In this document: one piece after another, positions 22,301 to 34,300 of the stretch
How positions within the stretch are numbered: position 1 is the stretch's first letter
How the letters are laid out: every line of letters starts with the position of its first letter
Source: Todiramphus chloris collaris
Lineage: Eukaryota > Chordata > Aves > Coraciiformes > Alcedinidae
Direction: 5' to 3'
DNA length: 64,000 bases
Assembly (NCBI GenBank): GCA_025345505.1
Contig: JANVCC010000011.1
Location: forward strand, 2,675,849-2,739,848
Translations under genes and position numbers: made by a program
The notes under the pieces: model-generated
Seen by the model: the letters and a program-made list of their open reading frames with translations, nothing else
Databases searched by the model: none
Told to the model about the DNA's origin: nothing

Positions 22301-25300
22301 TCTGGGATCTTCACTAATCACAACCATGCTGCACAGAGCACAGATTTCCTCTACCCTCTTAGTTACACAGCCTCAAAAATATGCCTCAAGTCAACAGTTT
22401 TGCAAAGAGAGACAAAATCCCCTCCCTGTAAGCCCTGCCACTCCCTGCTGCTGTTCTGATAGCCCCTGCCCTCCAGACAAATATGACGTCAGCAGCTATT
22501 AAATCTGAAAAAAATCAACTTAAATTAGGAAAACAGACTGCAACAGTCAGTATACATTTTTATGGCCTCTTAATTCCTGGCAAAGTAGGTGATACATGTT
22601 CCTGCTGTCATATAAAGTTAAAACCCCAATAAGATGTGTCATTTTAAGAATGAAAGCCACTGTTCCATGCATGTAGGGATGTATGTAAGGTGATGTACAC
22701 CACATTCATCACAGTACTATCTGAGCACTTCCATGTCATGAGCTAGGAATGCGTATATCCTTCCAAGACCATGTATCTTAGCTGGAGGGCCCTTACCATC
22801 GCCACGTAGTTCTCCTCGCTGTCTCCCGAGTCAGTGCTGGTGATGCTCTGGGAGGAGACAGGGCGACAGTATTGCAAAGAGCCGGCATTGAAGGTCTGGC
22901 TGTAAGGACAAGGGTCAATGTGTTAATGATGGTAGCAGGTGCTACTTGTCCATTCACAAGGAGGGATGGGAGAAGGCAGCTCCTGATGCCTCTGAACAAC
23001 ACCATGGTCAGATCTGGGGACTGGCCTTGAAGAAGAGCTAGTGGCATTAAGGTTACCCTAACCTGACCTTCTCATGGTTCAGAAATCACTGGGTTTGGTC
23101 TTCCTGTTTTTTGTTTCTTTTTCCTAGGACTTTTTAATAATACCTTGCTTCCTATGTACCTGTAACTCTCTTGCTATCAGCTACATAAATCCATAAAGGT
23201 CCATTAAATTTTTTTATGTCCCAGAAAGTATTCGATTATGGAGAATGCAGGGCCAGCCTCAGTGGAACTTCTCACCTCCAGCCTCACCGCAGCTCCAGAA
23301 TTTGTTTACTGTCCGGGGCCCTATCCAAATTTTTTGCTGGAAAACAAAACCTCCAAGGCATTGTCTTGCTTTCAATTGGCCGAATCTAATTATACAGAAT
23401 AACATAATTAAATCAGAGTCTGGCATTAAAGCTTGTGTCTTGAAAAGCTGTTTGTTGCCTTGCAGTAAAGGCAGGGTCATATGATTAACTGATAAGGGAA
23501 AAATCCATTAGCTTCTCCAGGGTTGGACGCCTTGTCAATCAAGACCCGCTCGCTGTTTCCTGGCGCGGTGATTGCAGCACACAGCACTCATGCCCTGCAG
23601 TCAGTCTCCACACAATCCAATTTATTAGGGGAGTCATAGCAGTCAAGCTTTGCTTCTGCCTTTCATTGGACAACATCAGACCATGAATTAGCAGAACAAC
23701 TGGAATCGTGCAAATCCTCTTATTTTCGGCTGGCAGACTTTGCTCTGAAGTGCTTTGGTTTCATTTTGCAGACTTCCTTCAGGCTAGGCTTTGCTTTCAA
23801 GACAATCAAAACACAGCTTGGCCAGCCCCTGTGACTGCCACCCTGAGTTTTGAGACTTAAGTAGTTTTTTTGAGGGGAGAGCTAGATGTGAAATCATGCC
23901 CTGCACACCCAGTGAGGCCAGTTGGTGTGGCTCAGCTGGGTCACTAGTCACAGTGGACCACAGGTCCTGCGTCAGAGCCACCACTCTCCAAGAGTTGTCT
24001 GGTCCCAGAAATAGGAAATGTCTTCAGGAGTTCTTAATTAGCTGCTCTTCCACATGCTGGCCTTTCACGTGAAGTCCTGACCTAAATGAATTTATCTTCC
24101 TGCCACCAGCTGTGAAGACAGCAATATGACTCGGGTTCTTACACTTGAATAAGCTCATGAAGGAACCAAGAGAGGAGCCTCTCTGCTTCGACAGCATCTG
24201 ACCCAGGTCCTAAGTCTGGTCATGATGGGACCAAGGAAACCCCTGAGCCTCGCATCTCCATGGGTGTTACCAGGATATTTTAGGAAAAAATTACTCAATA
24301 AGTGCCCTCTTCCCAAATAGCTTCTGCTAGTCCCTGATGGGGATAAGGTGTTGGGCAAAGTGGACTTTGATCCAGCACAGATGTTTGCATGTCATGACAT
24401 AGCTCTGCACCTCCTGTTTCAGAAATTGTCAAAGAACACAATGAGGGCTGAACGGATCATCCAGCTTTTGGGGAAATTTGGGTCTGCATCCAAAGTTTGG
24501 GCTCACTTCTAGCTTAATTCAAGATGGCCTGTGAAAACCATACCCTTTAACATACACAGACTGTGGGCCAGAAGATGCCTCTGCAGCAAGTGGAGGCAGG
24601 AGGACAGCTGACATCCCTGTTATTTTCAGCCAGAGATGTTTAATCCACCACAGAGTTGTCAGTGTGTCTACATGTGTCTACCAGAGAGGGGGAGACCAGA
24701 AATCTGCTGTCGGAGCAAAGCAAGAATTCATACCCCAACTATTACTCACCTTGGCCTGGACCAGGATTTTGTGACTGGCGATTTGAAGGGAAGCTCATCA
24801 ATGACACTGTTGTTCCTCAAGTCCAGCGGCGATGGCTTTGCTGGGGAGGGAAAAGTCTTTATTCAGAGGCAGCATGTTACTACAATTCAGCATCCACGAC
24901 TGGCTTGAGAGGGTCCCCAGCAAATTCTTGTTTGCTTCTTGTTCTTATAATCAGCTCCCCAGCCCTCCTTGCTGATGACAAATACCCCCAACCAAAATCC
25001 CTGCACTCATTTACACCAGGACTGGGAGACAACAGTGAATGTCTTCCTCTGACCCACAGCCCCAAAGTGAACAGGTGGTCCCAAAAGTGGAATGTGCCTC
25101 CCAGGGAATGGAGATCTGCTGAAAATGCCCAAACTCCAAAGTATAATAAACTCATTCATTAGGGAGCTGTGATAACACATTAGACAAGGATAAGACCAGG
25201 CTCTACCAGTCCTGATCTGTCTCTATACAGAGCATTTCCCCATAGATAATGGGAAAGGACATCTGCAGGGTAACATGAAAGCTCTTCTTATCACAAGTTG

Positions 25301-28300
25301 TTCATCAGGTGGAAGAGAAGACCGCTGTGCTTCAGCCCCAACACTGTCCTACTGCATTGATGGGTTAGCTGCTGACACCCTAATGTTGGAAGCCCTCCTC
25401 CTCAGCATCTGCTTGGTGACCTGTCAGGTGATGGTCTGGGGAGGGATTTGGAGGATGCAAGCAAAGCTCTAAGGGAAGAGCTGTCTAGATCCAGCCAGTA
25501 GGGAACAGTAGGAGAAATTTCAGTCATCTGAATACAACACACAGATTTTGAAGCAGAGGATAGAGAGAAGTGAAGGCAAAGGGGTGAGATTCTGCCTGTG
25601 ACATGTATCTCCTGTAGAGGCCAGGTAGGGTTTGAGATAGGTTGTTCAATCGCCATGAAAGCTGCATTTACACCATAGCTTGCCTGAAAGAGGAAGGGGA
25701 TGGGGAAGATCTGAAGGTCTGGCTGTGCTGCTGGTAGCAAAGGACACTCTACGTAGGACTCTACTGAATGTGCACAAGATGACAAACGCAGTCCCAAGTA
25801 TTACAAGAATAGAAGGCTTCCTGGAAAGATTTCCCCACAAACAACTGTTCTCACCTTTCCGGTCGGGTTTGAGGTTGCGGTTGACTGGTGGGGGCTGGAT
25901 TTCACTCAGCCGTCTGTGGCACTGCGCCATGGCTCCTCCTTTATGCACGGGGAGGGTGGCTGAGGACAACCCCACCAGGTCAAAGTGATGCGGCCCAGGG
26001 CTCATGGGGATGTAGAGACTTTGGGCATTGTCGTTGGTTTTCTCGGTGTGGATCAGGGGTGAGGAACTGGGGTTCATAGGGACATAGTTGTCCTCGGAGT
26101 CAGTACTGTGGGAGCGGGCCACCGCTGCCTTGGCTTGCTGGGGAACAAGTGGAAGGATGTGCTGTGAGCATCACACACTGCTCAACCCCATCCCACTATC
26201 AACCTTGTCATCACCCAACACACACCTGAGGTGCGACCAGATCTAAAATCTCAGCACAGAGGGAAGGGATGGTCGGTTCCCTCCCTGGACATCAGTTTGC
26301 ACTGAGAGGGTCTATGTGCACTGTTTCCAAGACATTGCAACATCCTGAGTTCAGGGAAAGGTCTTAATCAGTCAGACTTGAGCTTCTTCTCATGATCAGA
26401 GTGAGCTGCAGAAGCATGCTTAACCTGGAAAGTCATTTCTCCCTGGGCTCTGGCCACAACTAAAATGCAATATGAAAGGCTGCTTTAATGTCATTTCCAG
26501 CTCAGGAAATCTTAGAAAGCTCACAAAAGAGGCTGTTCTGGCAACATGTCAAAATTCAGCTCAGCAGCATCCCAGGCTTTGGAGAAGTCAGACTCCTGGG
26601 AGCTTTTTTTGGGTCAAAGCTCCAGGCAGATACACCCTGTGGAAACACCCAAGCAAAGCCCTGCATGCAGTGCTGGGTTAGGTGGTTGTCCCTCCATCTC
26701 TACCCTGCAGGCCACCATGGTTTTAATGGGGGTCATGGTTTTAAGGGGTAATGAACCCTTTCTTTTCTTGACTTCGTTTTGCAGGACTAGGCTGTAAGGT
26801 CCCACCTGCATCTGACTTGTCTCTGAATCTGGAAAGTGCAAACCATGCCTATAGCATGGTGGCTGATGCCAAGGCCGACTCACCAGGTAGGAGTTGTATC
26901 CATCGTTCATTGACTCGACTGACTGCACAGTGCTGCTGCCTCCATGCTGGGGGTATTCGTACGTCTCACAAGAAGAAGCTGCAACACAACCACAAATGTA
27001 CAACGTGTCCAGTGCACATGATAATAAAAGGGGCCCTGAAAACAAAATTCAGGTACTGGGAGGGTGTTACCTATTTTTGAGGACTGAAATGTTGTGGGAA
27101 GACATGGTTTTTAGCCTATCACAGACTCCTGGCTATGCTTCCTCCCAGTTAGCATCTCTGATGCATCAACACAACTGCACATGCTGCATGGACATAATCA
27201 GCTTCTGTCAAAGTGTTGGAAAATCCCAGTGGTGAAGACATCACATAAGGTAGAATATGGTGACAAAACTGGTTTAAGGGAGAGCTCTGTTACAGCTCGC
27301 TTGTCAGATGTAAGGGTTGGCAGCCTCTGGTAAGGGGAGGATGGGGTGCTAAGCTCTTAGACTGATCTATGTCTGATCTTAGCCTAAATGTTGGTATTTA
27401 GTTAGGAGGAGATGGAAGAGGCATTTCAGGGAGCTGTCTGTTTCATTTACAACGTTTTCTCTCCAGCCACCTCTTCTAAGTTATTTTGCAGCTGTCTTAT
27501 CCTAGGCACAAGATTTGGAAGGGACAAGCTCACCCATGGCCCACCCATGGACCATAGGAAGGGGCATCTCTGCTGCACTGGAGATGTGCAAAATCATGTT
27601 CTTGTCTGGTGAACAAAACCAAGGTAGCTCCTGGCTGAAGTGCATTCTGATAACCCTGGTTATGAATTGAGCCAAAAGTAATCTAAAAATGGCCAAAATC
27701 ATCAACATCTGGTGAAGGGCTGCACAGCCAAGCATGTTTTGGGTTTTGGTTCAAGGCACAAAACAGCCAAGAGTCAGCTGAGCAGCTCAAGTGGACTGAG
27801 CCCTGGGGGTGCCTCTCCATGCCCATTGCATACAAAAAGCAGGGCCAGATCCTCACCAGAGAGAGACGTTCTTTTTATTCAACATTCTGATGACGTCAAC
27901 AACCGCCCCAGTCCTGCCACAACCCAAAGGCACCACCCCATCCGAGGCTGCTAGACAGGATGAAGCCACCCCCTGGTCCCCATCCCCAAATTCACCTCGG
28001 TGCAGCCTGCTGTTCTCCATCGCTGGCAGCGTGTTTCTCCGGGGAATCGTGGCTGCCATGGGGGCCAACCCTAAGCTTTCACCAGGCTGGGGACGCTGGG
28101 GTGGGCTGCCCCACCTTGGCTCTGTCTGCCCGGGTTTTGGGGGCCGCGGGGGTGGTGCGGCAGAAGAGTCACTGGTGGCCACAGCCAGAGTGTTGTGGTT
28201 CTTGTCCAGTGTAAATGTCCTGGGGATTTGGTAGATGGAGAGCGGGGTGGCAGGGATGTCATAGGAGTCTGTGGAGAGCTCCCCAAACTCCTTGCATAGG

Positions 28301-31300
28301 GTGTTGTTGGGAGTCTTGTAGGTGTAGACTTCCTCATTATCTGTTTCGGAGCTGGTGAGGCTTGACTTGGGGTGGGTGTAAGAACCGAAGGCGCGTGGGA
28401 GGTCATATGCACTGTCCCTGAACTCTGAGTTGTGCCGGCTGGGTTTTGGCAGGCTGTAAAAGCCATGGAGCTGCCCACCAACCCCATTCATGCAGTGCCC
28501 ATTGCCCTGCGAGAGCTTCTGGACTGCTGTGTCACTCCTCATGAAGAAGGTAGACCTCGTGGCTTGGGAGAAGCTGGCGCTCCTGCAGAGGAAGGGGAGA
28601 AGAGGGCTTAGATTTGGGGACAGCTGGTCCCTGGGTGCACCAAGTTCTGCTTCCCCCATCTGCCAACTTTCCAATCCTCACTGCTCAACCCCCCACTCAG
28701 GGTGACAGGAATATCTCAGACCCTTTCAAATGTGACCACAACCCATTATGTCCTGAAATACCTTCAAAATAACTCTGTCCTGAGGTAGGAGGTATGTGTA
28801 CCCAGCTCCATGGTAGGCATACAAGCAAGAACAATTCAGACATAAATTGCTCCAAATGGGCAATTTTTTACAACAGCTGAGAATGACCCAAGGCACGGCT
28901 GCAAAGATCCACCTCATCACAGCATCATCATCACGCATCAATAGCCTGTCCGCAGTGCAGGAGGGAGCCTTACTCTCACCTCTACCTTGCCAATGTGTTT
29001 GAGAGGGACTGAAAAATTCCTGATGGAGATTATTTCAAAGCCTACAGCCATGCCACCACCCTACCCTCTTGCAGGGCAAGCCGTAGGGAGGTGAGGACAG
29101 TCTCCATCTGGGATTTGAGGCTTGCAACCCTGATCCATAGTGGAGGAAGAAAGAACCTCAGGACTGAATTTGGATTTCTAAAAGCCCTTGAGTCCCCCAC
29201 CATGAGCCAAGCAGTGTGGTCACTTGCTAGATTCCTCAATTTGTATTGCAGTCATTCCTGGTGACACCAGCCAGGATGGAGGGTGAGAGCTGAGGAGACC
29301 TTGGTCCTCTAATCATACAATCATAGAATCATAGAACGGTAGGGGTTGGAAGGGACGTCTGGAGATCATTGAGTCCAATCCTCCTGCCAGTGCAGGAACA
29401 CCTAGGGCAGGCCACACAGAAACAGAGCCAGGTGGGTCTTAAAAGTGTCTAGAGAAGGAGACTCCACAACCTCTCTGGGTAGCCTGTTCCAGGGCTCTGT
29501 CACTCTCACAGGGAAGTTTTTCCTCATGAGGTGGAACTTCCTGTGTTTCAGCTTTCTACCATTACCTCTTGTCCTATCACAGGATACCACTGAAAAGAGA
29601 CTCGTCCCTTCTTTCTGTACCCATAACCTCAGCAGATGACATTTTCTTGAGTCAGGGGATGCTTGAATTGGCCACTTGGGACTTCTCTCTCCCATCCTCA
29701 ACCCCTGCCACCACAAAGCAGTTTCCATCCCACAAGACTTGGGGAAACATCACTGTGGAAGTGCTGGGACATAAGGGCAAGCCATGGCAGAGCTGAATAT
29801 GGGTGGTGATGATGCCTTCCTCTGAGCTGTCTGAAGCAGCATGGAGGAAGAAAATACAGGAAAGCTCCAAAGAAGTGTTAGCCTGCCATGAAGAGCTAAT
29901 GTATATGCACGAGGATAGTGTGAGAGGTAGCCTTGGGATGGGTCTCTTTTGATCACAGCAGTATAACCATGTGTGGACAGGATTTTGAGAACCACATACT
30001 TGCAGCCAGAAAGGGCTCAGACAGTCCCATTTAAACATTGCCCTGTGGAAGAGAGTCCTGCCCTGCATCAGTTTCACTGGGAAAAAGTGAAATGGTTATG
30101 GGGGTGGGGGATGTTCCAGTTGTGGCAAATCACTGGGGAAATGCCAGCCATATGGAAAAAGCTGGGAGATACTGGTTTACAGATCTCTGTCTGGGATGAT
30201 GTTCTGCAGGGACAGCAGGGACTCTGTTTCATGGAGCCAGCACGAGATGGCGCTCGGAAATCAGCCTTATTTGGGGAATAAAAAAGTGATGCTGCGATAT
30301 GACAAAACGAATCCCTGCCGCCTTTGGATCTCAGTCTGCCCAGGAGATGTTTGGGATCTGGCAGGGTCCTTTTGGCCGAGGACTTGAAGCATCTCATGGG
30401 TTAATTATTCAGCATCAGCTGACAATTAGCTACTATTACCCTCATTTTATGGATGAGTAAAGTAAGAGCTCCGGAGCTGAAAGGGGAGGGATTCCCACCA
30501 GTCCTGCAGCCTGGCCCTGTTCACTAGGCATTGATCAGGGTGATTATTTCTGGTTCAGTTGTAGAAGCTGCTGCTGGCCAGCTTGTCTCTGCCCAACAAA
30601 GTGTTGGTGCTTGCTCCCTTCTCTGCTGGGTCCCAGCCATTCTCAGGCTCTCAGAGGGTGGCTTTTAGGTATCCTCACAGCTGGATTGTCAGAGACTTTT
30701 TAAAAACACTGCTCCATTATCTCCATATGAAGGTAATTTTTCTGAGCCTTTTTGTGGGTTTTTTTTTTTTTGGGTAAAGAAAGGCAGCTGCAGCAGGAAA
30801 GCCCAGTGGAGTCTGCAGCCCAGGCCCTGCTCTCACCTCACACCAGCTGGGCTCTGACCGCCTCTCTCTTCCCACCACTCCTGTGAGCCAAAACTCTCAT
30901 ATGAAAAAAACCTCCTCTCTATTTAAGGCAATCAGCTGGGTCCAGAGGCAGAGCGCTGTTGGTTGCTCAGAAATACCACACCGTGCACCATGGGCTTTCA
31001 AGGAGCCCAGTAAGCCCTGGAAGGGACGAATGGCAGAGTGGTGCAAATGCTGCCCGTCACAACTAGTGCCCTGTCTGGAGGACCACAAAGTGGTTGAGGT
31101 CAGAAAGGACTTCTAGAAGTCTTCTGGTCTAATCCATCTGTCTCAAGTAGGGCCACCTAGAGCTGGTTGCCTAGGACTGTGTCCAGATGGCTTTTTGAAT
31201 AACTCCAAGGATGGAGACTCCACAACTTCTCTGGGCAACCTGTGCCAGTGTGAGTGAAAAAGTGTTTCCTGATATTTGGAGGGACCCTTCTGGGTTTCAA

Positions 31301-34300
31301 TTTGTGCCCATGGCCTCTGGTCCTGGCACTGGGCACCACTGATAAGAGCCTGACTCCATCTGCTTTGCATCCTCCCTGCAGGTGTTTATATACATGGATG
31401 AGATCCCCATGAGTCTTCTTCTCTCCTCCTTCTCCTTCTCCTTCTCCTTCTCCTTCTCCTTCTCCTTCTCCTNNNNNNNNNNCTCCTTCTCCTTCTCCTT
31501 CTCCTTCTCCTTCTCCTTCTCCTTCTCCTTCTCCTTCTCCCCCTTCTCCTTCTCCTTCATCTCCCCTCCCCTCCCCTCCCCTCCCCTCCTCTCCCCTCCC
31601 CTCCCCCCTCTTTCCCCTTACAAGAGATGCTCCAGTCCATTCATGGACCTTTGCTGGCCTATCACCAGTCTGTCCATGTGTCTCATCCTGGGGAGCCCAG
31701 AACTGGACCCAGCACTCCAGATGTGGCCCCACCAGTGCTGAGCAGAAGGGAAGGATCACTTGCTTTGACCTGCTGGCAGTACTTGGTGAAATGCAGCCCA
31801 GGATACCATTTGCTTTTGTGACTGCAAGGATCCATTGCTGGCTCATGCTCAACTTGGTGTTCACAAGGACCCCCAGGCTCTCTTCTGCCAAGCTGTCTTT
31901 TATCTGGGTGGCCACCAGCATATATTTGTGCTTGGGGTTGTTCCTGCCTAAGTGCACAACTTTATACTTCTTATTGAACTTCATAAGGTTCCTGCTGGCC
32001 CATTTCTATAGCCTGTTGATACACCCTTTGGTTTATCAGTATCACCCTCTGATATAGTAGCCGCTCCTCCCAGCTTGGTGTCATCAGCAAACTGGCTGAG
32101 GGTACACTCTGCCGCATCATCCAGATCATTAATGAAGATGTTAAACAGGATTAGACCCACTATTGACCACGGGGGTACATTGCTAGTGTCTGGCCTCCAA
32201 CTGGTCTTAGTGCCCTGATCACCCCCTCTAGGTCCAGCCATTCAGCCAGTTTTTAATACAACCCAGAAAGCCAGGAGATTCAGGACCTCGGGTGATCATT
32301 ACACTGACCTCCTCCTCCTCCCAGCTGCGATGAGATAAGACCACCACTTAGGGCTTTCTCTAGCTCAGTTTTGCAGGCCTCCAAGGATGGAGGTGGGTTG
32401 AGCCACTCACGCCCAGACCTCCCTCAGTGGTCCCTGAGGTTTGCTCCCAGGTGGGCTACAATACCTTGCGGTTTCTGACTTTCTGCTCATACACTGGTGG
32501 AGGAAAAGGTAGTCCTGGGGGGCACTGGCAGACAGGGTGGTCTGGAGGTGGCTGGCGGGTGAGTCAAAGGTGAACAAGGTGGGCTGGCTGGAGTGGGATG
32601 GTGCTGAGGACTTGCGCTCTCGTAGCAGGTGGTGGCTGGCACTGCTGAGCTCTGCCGGGGAGGACCGTGGTGCGTGATTCATGGAGGCGATGGTCCTCAG
32701 GGTGTCTGTGAAGGGAAAAAACCCACCCATGAGCATCTGGACACAGTGACCCCACATCCTGTGTTTCTGGAATTTTCATTACTTCAGTGGTCCAGCATTA
32801 TGGAGGCCAATGGGGTATGCTTATGACTCTGAGTGATACACTCAGCAGCAGGCACCTCTACTTGGAGCACATGCTCCATAGGTACCATGTAAGGAAAGAA
32901 ATATTTTAGAATATGTTGTAATTTTCACAGAACCACAGAATCACAGAATGGTAGGGGTTGGAAGAACCCTCTGGCAGTCATCTTGTCCAACCCCCCTGCT
33001 CCAGCAGGGTCACCCAGAGCAGGTTGACCAGAATCTCATCAAGGAGGGTTTTGAATCTCTTCAGATAAGAAGATTCCACAGCCTCTCTGGGTAGTCTGAT
33101 CCAGGCTCTGGCATCCTTATAGTAAATAAGTTTTTCCTCATGTTCAGATGGAACTTCCTGCATTTCATTTGGTGTTTGTTGCCCCTTGTCCTGTCACTGG
33201 GCACCACTGAAAAGAGTCTGGCCCCATCCTCTTGGCACCAGCCCTTTAGATATTGATAAGCATTGAGAATATCCCCAAATTGTCTCATATTTTATAGTTC
33301 AGTTATATTTTATCACATGATTAGTGGCTTTCATGGACCTCTGGGTGATGCCAGTCCAATTCATAGGAGCTTGGTGGGCTGTTAAAATCTGATTAAAAAG
33401 GAAAAGGAAGAGAAGAGCTTTCACACCGCAGTTTCTGCTTCTGTCTTACAGAGCTTTTGTAGGTTGCTTTAGACATGTGATTTAAGTTATCCCCATCCCT
33501 CTGTGTAAGGGCATCACTGCTATCCTTTTACAGCTCATAGAATCATAGAATGGTTTGGGTTGGAAGGGACCTTTCAAAGTCATCTAGTCCAACTGCCCTG
33601 CAGGGAGCAGGGACATCTGCAACTAGAGCAGGTTGCTCAGAGCCTCATTCAACCTGACCTCGAATGTTTCCAAGGACTGGGCATCTACCACCTAGGTAAA
33701 CTGAGGCATGGGGTGGGAATGTGAATGGACATAATGACAGCAGAGGTGAAAAATATTCCCACATTCCCCAATTCTCTATTAATTTTGTGACCTCAAGAGT
33801 TCCTGCAGTTTTCTGCTAGTAAAATGGAATGGAGACCCAAGGTGTGACTCCCAGTGCCTCTTCCCCTTGCTCAAGGAGAAATGCACTTAAAAATATTAAA
33901 TTCATTTCAATGGAGAATATCCCAGAGGTCAGGAATAATCACCCATCTATTCGAGCCCTCTAATAAATGTGCTCCAAGAATGTGAACCAGGCATGAATTC
34001 TGACAACCAAGATGTAAGCACCCATTAGAAAAAGACAAAATAAATAACAAACCAAGACCCCAGAAAACCCACAAGCTGTAAAATACTTTGGAAAGCTGAT
34101 CCATCTCTGGCTGCAGAAGACCATGTGTGGTGTCCCTGCCATGCATGCACTGCTGGCATGTGAAAACCACTCATTGTGGTTCACCAAAGTCACCCTTTAC
34201 AATACCTGCTATTTACATTTATTTGGTGCTGATACAAAATTCAGAAAACTCCCAAACCCTAACAAAAAGGCCATCTGTCCCTGGGTAAATCACTGATTTA

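Larger units (their letters stand above)
24841..27995 (-). other. GAB2: GAB2 introns 6, 5 and 4 (flanking exons 25855-26137 and 26884-26978)
   Basis: Three introns of 0.7-1.0 kb. I see no transposon, simple repeat or RNA gene in them; open frames here extend from exons or are chance. Confidence 0.8.
31080..32275 (-). mobile_element. CR1 LINE, about 1.2 kb, interrupted by a pyrimidine microsatellite
   Basis: Starts with a diverged CR1 3' end near 31085 (gtggttgaggtcagaaagga) and extends well into the ORF2 reverse transcriptase. The minus strand reads [20 protein letters not shown] followed by ADDTKLGG, the FADD catalytic box of the RT. Downstream come [20 protein letters not shown] and [16 protein letters not shown]. 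The region around 31418-31610 has been replaced by simple repeat. The upstream limit is approximate. Confidence 0.88.
28583..32464 (-). other. GAB2: GAB2 intron 3 with two CR1 copies and a MIR-like remnant
   Basis: Contains CR1 at 29311-29620 and 31080-32275, a MIR-like core at 30425-30485, and a large pyrimidine microsatellite with an assembly gap. The rest is unique sequence. Confidence 0.85.

Noticed and set aside
27809-28234. Plus-strand open frame of 141 codons
   Set aside because: Antisense shadow of GAB2 exon 4.
31157-31984. A 275-codon minus-strand open frame with long Glu/Gly repeat
   Set aside because: It is CR1 ORF2 sequence with the microsatellite read through it and N's translated as X; not a gene.
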